This document shows positions 16,578-25,115 of a stretch of DNA of 64,000 nt, one piece after another; positions within the stretch are counted from its first letter, which is position 1, and the number at the start of each line of letters is the position of its first letter. This DNA comes from Oscillospiraceae bacterium (lineage in GTDB: Bacteria > Bacillota > Clostridia > Oscillospirales > Ruminococcaceae): NCBI GenBank assembly GCA_017472735.1, contig JAFUOD010000008.1, positions 1-64,000 of the forward strand, given 5' to 3'. Below the pieces are notes generated by a model, which was not told the origin of the DNA, searched no databases, and was given only the letters and a program-made list of their open reading frames with translations. A program made the translations under genes and the position numbers.

Positions 16578-18368
16578 ATGGCAACATTAACCCAAAACCC
16601 CAATGTTAACAAGTGGGTAGAAGAAATGATCGCTTTAACCAAGCCCGAAAAGGTTGTTTGGATCGACGGCAGCGAAGCTCAGCTTGAAGCGCTTCGTGAA
16701 GAAGCTTGTGCTACCGGCGAAATGATCAAGCTCAATCAGGAACTCCTTCCCGATTGCTACTACCACAGAACTCTTCCTAACGACGTAGCTCGTGTTGAGG
16801 ATAGAACCTTCATCTGCTCCAGAAACAAGGAAGATGCAGGACCGACCAACAACTGGTGCGACCCCAAGGAGATGTATGCTAAGCTCACTCCCATGTACGA
16901 CGGCTCCATGAAGGGCAGAACAATGTACGTTATCCCTTATTCCATGGGCCCCATCGGCTCTGACCTTGCAAAGGTAGGCGTTGAAGTTACCGACTCTATC
17001 TATGTTGTACTTAACATGGCAATCATGACCCGTGTTGGTGTTAAGGCTTTTGAAAACTTGGGCGACACCTCTAACGACTTCGTTCGCGGCTTGCACGCTA
17101 AGTGCGATGTTGACCCCGAAAAGAGATACATCGTTCAGTTCCCCGAGGATAACACCATTTGGTCCATCAACTCCGCTTACGGCGGAAACGTACTCCTCGG
17201 TAAAAAGTGCTTCGCTTTAAGAATCGCTTCCTATCAGGGCAAGAACGAAGGCTGGATGGCAGAACATATGCTTATTTTAGGCCTTGAAAAGCCCAATGGC
17301 GAAGTTAAGTACATCACAGCTGCTTTCCCCTCTGCTTGCGGTAAGACCAACCTCGCAATGCTCATTCCGCCCGAGGGATACATCAAGAACGGCTACAAGG
17401 TTTGGACTGTCGGCGACGATATCGCTTGGCTTAAGCCCGGTGAGGATGGCAGACTCTACGCTATCAACCCCGAAAACGGCTTCTTTGGCGTAGCACCCGG
17501 CACCAACGAAAACTCTAACTACAACGCTTTGGCTTCAACCAAAAAGGGCACAATCTTCACCAACGTCGCTATCAATAACGATAATATGACCGTTTGGTGG
17601 GAAAAGCTTGATAAGAATCCTCCCGTAAATGCAACCGAGTGGAAGGGTGCGCGTGTTAACGGCCCCGAGTATGTTGCCGAGGGCAACAAGCTTGCTCACC
17701 CCAACTCCCGTTTCACGGCTCCTGCTGAAAACTGCCCCTGCATTTCTAAGGAATTCAACAACCCCAAGGGCGTTCCCGTTTCTGCTATCATCTTCGGCGG
17801 CAGACGTGCAAAGACTGCTCCTTTGGTATACCAGTCGTTCGACTGGCAGCACGGCACATTCGTAGGCTCTATCATGGCTTCCGAAACCACTGCTGCCGCA
17901 ACAGGTGCTGTCGGCGTTGTAAGACGTGACCCCATGGCTATGCTTCCTTTCTGTGGCTACCACATGGGCGACTACTGGGCACATTGGCTCGAAATGGGCA
18001 AGGTTTTGGGCGACAAGGCTCCTAAGATCTTCAATGTTAACTGGTTCAGAACCGACGATGATGGCAACTTTGTATGGCCCGGCTTCGGCGACAACATGAG
18101 AGTCCTTGACTGGATCATCGACCGTTGCGAAGGCGAGGTTGACGCTGTTGAAACCGCTATCGGTTACGAGCCCAAGCCCGAAGACATTAATGTTGAAGGC
18201 TTGGACGGTATCACTACCGAAACTATTGCAGACCTCTTGAGCGTTGACAACAACCTTTGGCTTGAAGAAACCAAGGGTATCGAAGAGTTCTATGCTAAGT
18301 TTGGCGATAAGCTTCCCAAGGAACTTTCTTGCGAGCTTGAAGCACTTAAAGCAAGACTTGCTAAGTAA
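16578..18368 (+). CDS. pckG: Phosphoenolpyruvate carboxykinase (GTP)
   Basis: Interconverts oxaloacetate and phosphoenolpyruvate with GTP/GDP; in anaerobes it often runs toward oxaloacetate. The 596-residue length and sequence identify the GTP-dependent family (ATP-dependent enzymes are shorter and unrelated in these motifs). FPSACGKTN (250-258) is the P-loop with the reactive Cys254, and VGDDIAWLK (278-286) is the metal-binding kinase-2 motif. ATG 16578 follows AAAAGGAGAA; an in-frame ATG at 16539 is too far upstream and sits in the UTR. Codon use is strongly biased, suggesting high expression. It is monocistronic. Confidence 0.96.
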   Translation: MATLTQNPNVNKWVEEMIALTKPEKVVWIDGSEAQLEALREEACATGEMIKLNQELLPDCYYHRTLPNDVARVEDRTFICSRNKEDAGPTNNWCDPKEMYAKLTPMYDGSMKGRTMYVIPYSMGPIGSDLAKVGVEVTDSIYVVLNMAIMTRVGVKAFENLGDTSNDFVRGLHAKCDVDPEKRYIVQFPEDNTIWSINSAYGGNVLLGKKCFALRIASYQGKNEGWMAEHMLILGLEKPNGEVKYITAAFPSACGKTNLAMLIPPEGYIKNGYKVWTVGDDIAWLKPGEDGRLYAINPENGFFGVAPGTNENSNYNALASTKKGTIFTNVAINNDNMTVWWEKLDKNPPVNATEWKGARVNGPEYVAEGNKLAHPNSRFTAPAENCPCISKEFNNPKGVPVSAIIFGGRRAKTAPLVYQSFDWQHGTFVGSIMASETTAAATGAVGVVRRDPMAMLPFCGYHMGDYWAHWLEMGKVLGDKAPKIFNVNWFRTDDDGNFVWPGFGDNMRVLDWIIDRCEGEVDAVETAIGYEPKPEDINVEGLDGITTETIADLLSVDNNLWLEETKGIEEFYAKFGDKLPKELSCELEALKARLAK

Positions 18369-18379
18369 TTATTACCACA

Positions 18380-18409
18380 AATGTCCTCTGACTAAAATCA
18401 GAGGACATT
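18380..18409 (+). terminator. PEPCK terminator
   Basis: Perfect 12-bp stem AATGTCCTCTGA (18380-18391) / TCAGAGGACATT (18398-18409). Confidence 0.88.
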
Positions 18410-18549
18410 TTCATATCTTAAAACGAGTTTCATATTTTATAATGGAGTTTTTCAATTGTTCAATATACATTATAATAATTCGCATTTTGCGCAATTTTTT
18501 TGGTGCTTTTTACCCTTTACAAACCTGTTTTTTTGTGTATAATATATAT

Positions 18550-18665
18550 TGTGAGCTGAATAGTTCACCAATTAATTTTTTGACATCTTCATAATATAGT
18601 GTTCCAAGTAAATGGTGAAGTAAGAGAGTGCTTAGCATTCTCTTATTTCACTTTTATTATGTTTT
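18550..18665 (+). ncRNA. Candidate small RNA or attenuator with three competing stems
   Basis: A promoter TTTACA (18516-18521), 16-bp spacer, TATAAT (18538-18543) points at a start near 18550. The RNA opens with hairpin GTGAGCT/AGTTCAC (18551-18568) and ends with a 17-bp terminator stem (18615-18631 / 18635-18651) and a T-rich tail. TTCACCA (18564-18570) can instead pair with TGGTGAA (18613-18619), breaking both hairpins. A separate -10 TATACT at 18701-18706 seems to serve the next gene, so a free small RNA of about 115 nt is as likely as a leader. No known RNA family recognised. Confidence 0.5.
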
Positions 18666-18738
18666 TTAATTCAGCACTTTTCAAATTGTACTTATTGTGG
18701 TATACTATCGCTGATACTTCTAACTTCGGGTGATTACT

Positions 18739-19488
18739 ATGCAGAAAATTTACGGCTATATGCGCAAAGCGATAACTGAGTTTGATATGATTCAAAACGG
18801 TGACAGAATTGCCGTCGGTGTTTCGGGCGGCAAGGACAGCCTTGTTCTGCTTATGGGTTTAGTCGGGCTTCGCCGCTTTATCGGAATCGAATATGAAATA
18901 GTTGCAATCACACTCGACCCTTGCTTTGGCGGTGTGCAGGGCGATTATTCCTCGGTGGAAAAGCTTTGCAAAGAAAACGGAATTGAATATATACTTCAAA
19001 GAACGCACATCGGTGAAATCGTCTTTGATATAAGAAAAGAGCCTAACCCGTGTTCTTTGTGTGCCCGCATGAGGCGCGGTGCTTTGCACGATGCCGCAAA
19101 AGCCGCAGGCTGTAATAAAATTGCTTTGGGTCACCACTTTAACGACGCTGTAGAAACCTTTATGATGAACCTTTTTATCGAGGGCAGGGTAGGGTGCTTT
19201 GCCCCAAAAAGCTATCTTTCACGCAAGGATTTATGGATGATTCGTCCCATGGTCTTCGCCCCCGAGCAGGAGGTAAGACGAGCTGCCAACCGCACAGGGC
19301 TCACAGTGGTAAAATCCGCTTGCCCTGCAGACGGACACACCAAGCGTGAAGAAATGAAAGAGTTTTTAGCCCAGCGCGAGCGCGAAGATAAAGGCTTTGC
19401 CGACAGAATTTTCGGCGCAATGAGAAGAAGCGGTGTTGACGGCTGGGGATTTAAGAATGTTGATGAGGAGGAAGAAACGTGCGATTAA
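18739..19488 (+). CDS. TtcA-like tRNA 2-thiolation enzyme
   Basis: PP-loop ATPase of the TtcA family, which adenylates a cytidine in the tRNA anticodon loop and replaces oxygen by sulfur, using a [4Fe-4S] cluster. PP-loop SGGKDS at 29-34; Cys105 and Cys108 in CSLCARMRRG; one further Cys near 190 (KSACPADG) could be the third cluster ligand. 249 residues. I prefer ATG 18739 to the in-frame GTG 18730 because GGGTGAT lies just upstream of the ATG. Its end overlaps the ymdB-like gene by 10 bp. The exact target base is not proven by sequence. Confidence 0.82.
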   Translation: MQKIYGYMRKAITEFDMIQNGDRIAVGVSGGKDSLVLLMGLVGLRRFIGIEYEIVAITLDPCFGGVQGDYSSVEKLCKENGIEYILQRTHIGEIVFDIRKEPNPCSLCARMRRGALHDAAKAAGCNKIALGHHFNDAVETFMMNLFIEGRVGCFAPKSYLSRKDLWMIRPMVFAPEQEVRRAANRTGLTVVKSACPADGHTKREEMKEFLAQREREDKGFADRIFGAMRRSGVDGWGFKNVDEEEETCD

Positions 19489-20246
19489 TGTTTATCGGTG
19501 ATGTTGTGGGAGGCACAGGCTGCGAGTTCTTGGCCTCTAAAATGCATTACCTAAAACAAAAATACAAAGTTGACATAACTGTTATCAATGGTGAAAACTC
19601 GGCAACAGGCAACGGCATTACTGCCGCCAGCTGTGATTATCTAACAAGTATCGGCGCTGATGTTATAACTACAGGTAACCACGCCTTTAAGCGTCGTGAA
19701 TCGCTTGCAATATTTGATGAAGTCGAGCATCTTCTTCGCCCTTTAAATTACCCCGATGGTGTCATCGGCAAGGGCGTTTATGTGCTCGATATGGGCAGAT
19801 GTCAGGTTGCAATTGTAAACCTTATCGGCGTTGTATATATGGAGCCGTTAGACAACCCATATTTTGCGATGGATAAGGTTTTAGAGAATATCGGTACCAA
19901 AAACATTTTTGTTGATATTCATGCCGAGGCTACAGCCGAAAAAAAGGCTTTGGGCTATTACCTCGATGGAAAAGTAACCGCTGTTTTGGGTACCCATACG
20001 CACGTGCAGACTGCAGATGAGCAGATCCTTCCAAATGGCACAGCTTACATTACTGATGCGGGTATGACAGGTCCGGAAGAGTCAGTTTTGGGTGTGCAAA
20101 AAGAACCTGCGATTGAAAAACAGCGCTTCCACATTCCTGTCCGCTTCGTCGAAGCCGATACGCCTTGCTTTATTTGCGGTGTTGTCGTCGAGTTTGATGA
20201 AAAAACAGGCAAAGCACTAAGCATTGAAAGATTTATTGAAAGATAG
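19479..20246 (+). CDS. YmdB-like metallophosphoesterase
   Basis: TIGR00282-type phosphodiesterase; B. subtilis YmdB hydrolyses 2',3'-cyclic nucleotides and affects RNA turnover and biofilm choice. Metal-binding motifs: GDVVGG (7-12), NGENSATGNG (about 37-46), TTGNHAF (about 65-71), VDIHAEAT and LGTHTHVQT. At 255 residues it is full length. GTG start with GAGGAGGAAG six bases upstream matches the family start (M-R-L-M-F-I-G-D). It overlaps the TtcA-like gene, linking two RNA-directed enzymes. Confidence 0.9.
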   Translation: MRLMFIGDVVGGTGCEFLASKMHYLKQKYKVDITVINGENSATGNGITAASCDYLTSIGADVITTGNHAFKRRESLAIFDEVEHLLRPLNYPDGVIGKGVYVLDMGRCQVAIVNLIGVVYMEPLDNPYFAMDKVLENIGTKNIFVDIHAEATAEKKALGYYLDGKVTAVLGTHTHVQTADEQILPNGTAYITDAGMTGPEESVLGVQKEPAIEKQRFHIPVRFVEADTPCFICGVVVEFDEKTGKALSIERFIER

Positions 20247-20250
20247 TTTT

Positions 20251-20276
20251 AGCCGCACTTTTTGTGCGGCTTTTTT
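20251..20276 (+). terminator. Terminator after ymdB-like gene
   Basis: Perfect 8-bp stem AGCCGCAC / GTGCGGCT with a T5 loop and T6 tail. Confidence 0.92.
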
Positions 20277-20278
20277 GT

Positions 20279-20485
20279 CCACCGCCAAGCGGTGCCTTCC
20301 GCCACCGCCCCTCCCTTCGGTCGGGGGGCACCGCCCCGCACCGCGCCGCCCACTGCCGCCCTCGCTCGCGCTCGGGCGTCAACTCGGCGGCACTTGTTAC
20401 TGCCTCGGCGCCCCCATCAGCATAACGCCGCCACGGCTCACCACACCTCGCTTTGCTCGCACGGCTCGCCACGGCGGCAGATCAG
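20279..20485. repeat. GC-rich intergenic island 1
   Basis: About 205 bp of very GC-rich, C-biased DNA filling the gap between convergent genes. Contains hairpins CACCGC/GCGGTG (20280-20294) and CCTCCC/GGGGGG-type pairing around 20330, plus repeated words CACCGC, CTCGC and CACGGC. Flanking GCCGCC and GGCGGC words enclose the right part (20428-20479). No gene is seen on either strand. Member of the island family described under findings. Confidence 0.6.
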
Positions 20486-20580
20486 CAATTCTTCCATAGT
20501 AATAACTGCTGAGAAAAACGCCCCCTTGGCATGAAAAAACTCGCACGCAAGCGTGATGACTTTTTTAGTAAGTCACACAC

Positions 20581-21102
20581 TTATAAAATCATCCTCACCG
20601 CAATGCACGAAAGTATTATCGCTGTTAAATCGCCAAGCAGCGCCGAGACTAAAGCGTAGCGTGTGTTTTTAACCTTTGTCGCAGCAAAATAAACCGCAAG
20701 AGTGTAAAATGTCGTTTCGGTCGAGCCTGCCATAACGCTGGCAACCTTACCTGCAAAGCTGTCAGGTGTGTTATCTTTAAATATCTCCTCTAAAACGGTT
20801 AGTGCTCCACTGCCCGAAACAGGCTTTAAAATCGCCAGCGGCACACACTCGGCAGGAAATCCTATAGCCTCCATAACCGGTGAAATAAGCCTTGTAAACC
20901 CATCTAAAGCACCGCTTGCTTTAAGCATGCCAATTGCCAGCATAAGCAAAACAAGTGTCGGCAATAGGTCAAACGCCACCTTAATGTTCTCCTTTGCACC
21001 TTTAACAAACGAGTCAAACACATTTACCTTTTTAAACAACGCATATGTAAAAATTCCAAATACCAAAACGGGAATTATAGCATCAGAAAAGCTCACATCC
21101 AA
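20581..21102 (-). CDS. spmB: Spore maturation protein B
   Basis: Membrane protein of the nucleoside-recognition (Gate) fold, required with SpmA for core dehydration and heat resistance of endospores. 173 residues with about five spans; the motif KPVSGSGALTVLEEIF and MAGSTETTFYTLAVYF are the paired Gate motifs typical of SpmB. Follows spmA by 8 bp on the same strand. Its presence supports an endospore-forming lineage. Confidence 0.93.
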   Translation of the reverse strand: MDVSFSDAIIPVLVFGIFTYALFKKVNVFDSFVKGAKENIKVAFDLLPTLVLLMLAIGMLKASGALDGFTRLISPVMEAIGFPAECVPLAILKPVSGSGALTVLEEIFKDNTPDSFAGKVASVMAGSTETTFYTLAVYFAATKVKNTRYALVSALLGDLTAIILSCIAVRMIL

Positions 21103-21110
21103 ACCCTCTT

Positions 21111-21692
21111 TTATTTCTTTTTAATATCAAACGCAAAAACGCTCGCAACAGACACCAAAAGCGAGATTATCGAAACCACTATCACGCATGGTATTATTTC
21201 CGAGGGCGAAGCACTCCCGTGTGCAATTCTAAGCGCAATAACCGTTGTCGGAATTAACTCAATAGATGATGTGTTGAAAACAGATAGCATTATCATGTTT
21301 CTCGAGGCTTTGTTGCCCGGACATTCTTCCTCTTCAAGACGCTTCATTGCCTCAATTCCCAATGGCGTTGCCGCGTTTCCGAGCCCAAAGATGTTCGCTG
21401 TCACGTTCATGGCAATCGCTTTAAGTGCCTTCGAATCTTTATCTAACCCCGTAAAAACCTTCCTTAAAAGAGGCGTTAACAGCTTTGCCAGCTTGTCGGT
21501 AAGCCCCGAATCTTTTGCAATTTGCAAAATTCCGCCCCATGTTGCCATTACTCCCAGTAATGTAATTACAAGACTTACCGCCTCGTTGCCCGCGCTCATT
21601 ACAGCTTGCGAAATTTCAAATATTTCACATTTTGTAATAATATTATATACAACAGACAAAATGACCATAAAAGCAACAATTATACTAAGCAT
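21111..21692 (-). CDS. spmA: Spore maturation protein A
   Basis: Partner of SpmB, with the same Gate fold. The motif FGLGNAATPLGIEAMKRLEEE is diagnostic of SpmA, and MLSVFNTSSIELIPTTVIALR follows. I place the start at 21692: an earlier in-frame ATG at 21704 directly abuts the GGAG ribosome site with no spacer. The gene is about 194 residues and forms an operon with spmB. Confidence 0.9.
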   Translation of the reverse strand: MLSIIVAFMVILSVVYNIITKCEIFEISQAVMSAGNEAVSLVITLLGVMATWGGILQIAKDSGLTDKLAKLLTPLLRKVFTGLDKDSKALKAIAMNVTANIFGLGNAATPLGIEAMKRLEEEECPGNKASRNMIMLSVFNTSSIELIPTTVIALRIAHGSASPSEIIPCVIVVSIISLLVSVASVFAFDIKKK

Positions 21693-21772
21693 TTTTAAGC
21701 ACATCTCCTAAGTTTTAAAGTAAGTTATTAACAATTATTTAACAATGTTTGATTATTTTTTTACAAATAGTA

Positions 21773-21801
21773 TTGACAAATGGTGATAAATGTCGTAATA
21801 T
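21773..21801 (+). promoter_or_regulatory. Promoter of the AbrB-like gene
   Basis: TTGACA (21773-21778), 17-bp spacer, TAATAT (21796-21801). Confidence 0.8.
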
Positions 21802-21839
21802 AAGGATGTAGTTGTTTAATATTTTTGGAGGTGTTTGAC

Positions 21840-22082
21840 GTGAAATCTACTGGCATTGTAAGAAAAGTTGATGAACTCGGACGTATAGTTATCCCAATGG
21901 AGCTTAGAAAATCTATGGATATTAAGGAAAAAGATCCTCTTGAGATTTTTACCGATGGTGACCGTATAGTCTTAAAGAAATATTCAAATTCTTGCATTTT
22001 CTGCGGTGAAGGCGAAGATATTATCGAATTTGGCGGTAAGCACTTGTGCCCCAATTGCCTTAAGGAAATTAAGAACTTGTAA
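21840..22082 (+). CDS. AbrB/SpoVT-type transition-state regulator with zinc-ribbon tail
   Basis: DNA-binding swapped-hairpin beta-barrel protein. The N-terminus VKSTGIVRKVDELGRIVIP is the classic AbrB domain (1-50). The C-terminal third has a four-Cys knuckle (CIFC about residue 52-55, CPNC about 71-74), a form common in clostridial AbrB-like proteins. Start: GTG 21840 placed 8 bases after GGAGG. AbrB-type proteins control growth-phase genes; targets are unknown here. 80 residues. Confidence 0.9.
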   Translation: MKSTGIVRKVDELGRIVIPMELRKSMDIKEKDPLEIFTDGDRIVLKKYSNSCIFCGEGEDIIEFGGKHLCPNCLKEIKNL

Positions 22083-22099
22083 TCAACTGCCTATTGAAA

Positions 22100-22296
22100 A
22101 CAACTTAATAGCGTAACCTGCTTAGGATTGCATTTTTTAGACGAAAAAGTCGAGCAAATTCGCAAGTCTAAAATCGTGCATTGTATAAAAACCTGCTGTT
22201 ACATATCAATCGGACTTCACGGCAAAAAAGTATTGCTGTGAAGTCTTGTTGTATCGTCTGTTTGTTCGTCTTGATTTTCAAGGCGAACCTTTTTAT
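22100..22296 (+). ncRNA. Candidate structured RNA of about 190 nt
   Basis: The gap after the AbrB-like gene holds three strong helices in a row. A long rod: GTAAC (22113) with GTTAC (22202), AGG/CCT, TGCA (22129-22132 / 22177-22180) and TTTTAGAC (22135-22142) / GTCTAAAA (22166-22173) around a short apical region. Next, a 12-bp stem at 22213-22224 / 22234-22245. Last, a terminator GTTCGTCTTG (22264-22273) / CAAGGCGAAC (22279-22288) with a T5 tail. A rod with internal loops recalls 6S-type RNA, but I see no decisive match. It may be made by read-through from the AbrB-like promoter. Confidence 0.5.
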
Positions 22297-22386
22297 TAAT
22301 TATATTTGCACAAAAGCGCTTTTATGAAGACAACCTTAATGAATTGTGTTTTACTGCTTTTGTTTCATAAATCCTGTTCCTTTACG

Positions 22387-22485
22387 CAAGTCGGGCGCCA
22401 CGAAGCCGCACAACCTCGCTCCGCCCCACAAGGGTGCGGAGCTCGCCGCGCGCCTCCACGGCGCCTCTCACCTCAGCTTCAAGCC
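22387..22485. repeat. GC-rich intergenic island 2
   Basis: GC-rich block just upstream of the ymfF promoter, with hairpin CTCCGC-CCC / GGG-GCGGAG at 22419-22441 and the family words CACAACCTCG and CGCCTCCACGGCGCCTC. No coding signal. Confidence 0.55.
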
Positions 22486-22497
22486 AACAAATATTTC

Positions 22498-22526
22498 TTG
22501 CATAATATGCGATATTGTGGTACAAT
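22498..22526 (+). promoter_or_regulatory. ymfF promoter
   Basis: TTGCAT (22498-22503), 17-bp spacer, TACAAT (22521-22526). Confidence 0.75.
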
Positions 22527-22557
22527 ATTTATAATTGTTCGCAAAGAGGTGAATGCG

Positions 22558-23817
22558 TTGCAAATCGAATATTCATCACGCAATTTAGCAGATGGTGTTA
22601 CCCTAAAAACTGTTCGTGACGGTAAATTCAAGTCAAACATTGTTTCTGTCAAATTTCTTACCGAAAATGTCGAGGAAGATTTGGCTTCTCTTGCACTTTT
22701 GCCGTCGGTGCTTTCTTATACCAACGCAAATTACCCTACCTGCAGTCAGATGAACCATCGCTTAAATTCGCTCTATGGCGCTTCGCTTTTCTCCTCCTGC
22801 GGTCAGCGAGGGGATATGTACGAAGTCAGCGTTTCCTGCGAATACGTTTTAGATAAATACACCTTGGGCGACAAGGTTGCCGATGAAACCGTTAAAATTT
22901 TAATTGATTGCCTTGTTGACCCTGCTCTTGAAAACGGCGCTTTTGCCGAGGAAGAGTTCCTTATTCGCAAAAACGACCTTTTAGACTCGATCGACGGCGA
23001 GATAAACGATAAAACCTCATATGCTCTCACTCTCTCGTGCGAGACTGCTTATGCCGGCGAAAAAGCTGCCAAGCGTTATTACGGCTCAAGGGAGGAGGTC
23101 GAAGCCCTCACACCCAAGCAGGTTTACAAGGTTTACAAAAAGCTTTTAAAAACCGCCGCTATTGAAATTATCTTTACAGGCGGAGGGGATTTCGACTCTC
23201 AGACGGCTCTTTTCAAAAACGTCTTTGATAATAGATGCCCCCCTGAAATCAAATACCATTCCTACAGTCCTCAAAAGCCCACCCCGGCATATGCCCAAGA
23301 GCTTTTAGATGTTTCTCAGGCAAACCTTGTGCTTGCCTTTAAAACCGATTATTACAACCACCCTGCCAACCGCTTAATGGCTTCTTTATATGGCGGAGGG
23401 TATTCAAAGCTTTTTGAAAACGTCCGCGAAAAGCTCAGTCTTTGCTATTTCTGCGACGCCATGTATTCCGAGGTTAAGGCAACGATGACTGTTGTAAGCG
23501 CTGTCGATTTTTGCAACATAGAAAAAGCCAAGGATGAAATTATCCGTCAGCTTTCGCTGGTGGCGCAGGGCGATTTCACCCTCGAAGAGTTAGAGGATAA
23601 AAAGCACCAGACAGCCGCCGCATTAAGATCAAGCTACGATAGCATAAGCGCACTTTCATCCTGGTATTATCTTTGTACCTTAAAAGGCGAGGTCGAAACC
23701 ATTGATGAATATATTAAAAAAGTTCAAAGCGTCACCCGTGACGAAATTGTTCAAGCCGCAAGCCGAATGAAGCTTGACACCGTTTTTGTTTTAAAAGAAG
23801 GTGAGGCGTTAAAGTGA
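22558..23817 (+). CDS. ymfF: M16-family protein YmfF (EF-P modification associated)
   Basis: Inactive-type member of the M16 (insulinase-like) family: the N-terminal half lacks the zinc motif HxxEH, while the fold-specific C-terminal half is kept. In B. subtilis ymfF, ymfH and ymfI act together in 5-aminopentanol modification of elongation factor P. I start at TTG 22558, seven bases after GAGGT, because upstream in-frame codons run into the promoter and the GC-rich island. 419 residues. It overlaps ymfH by 4 bp (GTGA), forming a heterodimer-type pair as in other M16 pairs. Confidence 0.88.
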   Translation: MQIEYSSRNLADGVTLKTVRDGKFKSNIVSVKFLTENVEEDLASLALLPSVLSYTNANYPTCSQMNHRLNSLYGASLFSSCGQRGDMYEVSVSCEYVLDKYTLGDKVADETVKILIDCLVDPALENGAFAEEEFLIRKNDLLDSIDGEINDKTSYALTLSCETAYAGEKAAKRYYGSREEVEALTPKQVYKVYKKLLKTAAIEIIFTGGGDFDSQTALFKNVFDNRCPPEIKYHSYSPQKPTPAYAQELLDVSQANLVLAFKTDYYNHPANRLMASLYGGGYSKLFENVREKLSLCYFCDAMYSEVKATMTVVSAVDFCNIEKAKDEIIRQLSLVAQGDFTLEELEDKKHQTAAALRSSYDSISALSSWYYLCTLKGEVETIDEYIKKVQSVTRDEIVQAASRMKLDTVFVLKEGEALK

Positions 23818-25091
23818 GTTATAACATCGAAACCATTTATAACAAACGTATCGGTGCCAAAGCTTATTACATTAAGCACCAAAGCGGTTTAAGCATTTAT
23901 GTTATGGAGATGGACGGTTTTACCGGCACCAGCGCCATGTTCGGCACAAAATACGGTTCGGTAAACACCACCTTCAAAACCGTTAATGATGACGACTTTA
24001 TCACCGTGCCCGAGGGTGTAGCCCACTTCTTAGAACACAAGCTCTTTGAAAACGAAGACTGCGATGTTTTTAAACTGTTTGCCAAAACAGGCGCACACGA
24101 TAACGCCTACACCAGCTTCGATTCAACCGTATGTTACTTCGATTGCACCGATAATTTTACCCAATCGCTCGAAATCTTGCTCGATTTTGTTCAAAAGCCT
24201 TACTTCACACAAGAGACCGTTGACAAAGAGCAGGGAATAATAGGGCAGGAAATTAGAATGTGCGAGGACAACCCTTACAGACGAGTTTACTTTAACCTTT
24301 TAAGTGCGGTTTATAAAAACCACCCTGTTAAAATTGAAATTGCGGGAACTGTTGATTCTATTTCCAAAATCGACGCAGACCTGCTTTATCGCTGCTATAA
24401 CACGTTTTATAACCTTAACAACATGGTTTTGGCAGTTGCAGGCAATTGTCGGGTCAACGAGGTTTTGGCTGTCTGTGATAAAATGCTTAAGCCAAGCCGG
24501 AATATAGACCTTGAATGTATTTCACCTGACGAACCCGAAGAGGTTGCAAGCAAAATGATAACCCAAAAAATGTCTGTCGGCATACCGTTGTTTGCTTTTG
24601 GCTTCAAAGCGTCGCCCTCAAACGGCAGGCAAAGGCTTAAAGATGAATATATAAGTTCATTTTTGTTAAGTCTTGTTTTCGGTCAAACCTCTCGCTTTTA
24701 TCAGGAAAACTCCGCTTCGGGGCTTATCAATTCAAGCCTCGAATCAGAAACCCTTGACGGCGACGGTTATTTTGTAAACATATTAACAGGCGAGTCTCGC
24801 GACCCCGAAAGGTTGAAGGAACTTGTTATCCGTGAGATACAAAAAGTCCTTAACACAGGAATTGACGAAGCCGAGTTCGAAATGCTCAAGCGCTCACGCT
24901 ACGGCTCAATCATCAAAAGCTTCAACAGCGTGTCGGGCTGCTGCTCGCGCCTGTTGGAAACTCACATCGGCGGCTGCGGACCGTTCGATTCTGTCGATGT
25001 TTTAGCAAGCCTAACGGCCTTGGATATTAACGAGGGAATTAAAAAGCTCCTTGATCCAAACCGTATGGCTGTTTCAATAATTTACCCTTAA
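23814..25091 (+). CDS. ymfH: M16-family metalloprotease YmfH (EF-P modification associated)
   Basis: Zinc peptidase partner of YmfF. The inverted zinc motif HFLEH (in VAHFLEHKLFE, about residues 67-77) and a downstream Glu in EQGIIGQEIRM form the metal site. 425 residues, full length. GTG start overlaps the ymfF stop, so translation is coupled. Linked in Bacillus to modification of elongation factor P; an SDR like YmfI is encoded at 35.4 kb rather than next door. Confidence 0.92.
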   Translation: MSYNIETIYNKRIGAKAYYIKHQSGLSIYVMEMDGFTGTSAMFGTKYGSVNTTFKTVNDDDFITVPEGVAHFLEHKLFENEDCDVFKLFAKTGAHDNAYTSFDSTVCYFDCTDNFTQSLEILLDFVQKPYFTQETVDKEQGIIGQEIRMCEDNPYRRVYFNLLSAVYKNHPVKIEIAGTVDSISKIDADLLYRCYNTFYNLNNMVLAVAGNCRVNEVLAVCDKMLKPSRNIDLECISPDEPEEVASKMITQKMSVGIPLFAFGFKASPSNGRQRLKDEYISSFLLSLVFGQTSRFYQENSASGLINSSLESETLDGDGYFVNILTGESRDPERLKELVIREIQKVLNTGIDEAEFEMLKRSRYGSIIKSFNSVSGCCSRLLETHIGGCGPFDSVDVLASLTALDINEGIKKLLDPNRMAVSIIYP

Positions 25092-25115
25092 GCACACCCT
25101 CGAAAGGAGACAACA

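Noticed and set aside
18579-18600. Second promoter TTGACA...ATATAG within the small RNA
   Set aside because: Spacer is about half the needed length.
20279-20530. Coding frames in GC-rich island 1
   Set aside because: Pro/Ala/Arg-rich readings exist in several frames, as expected of GC-rich repeats; no ribosome site or family resemblance.
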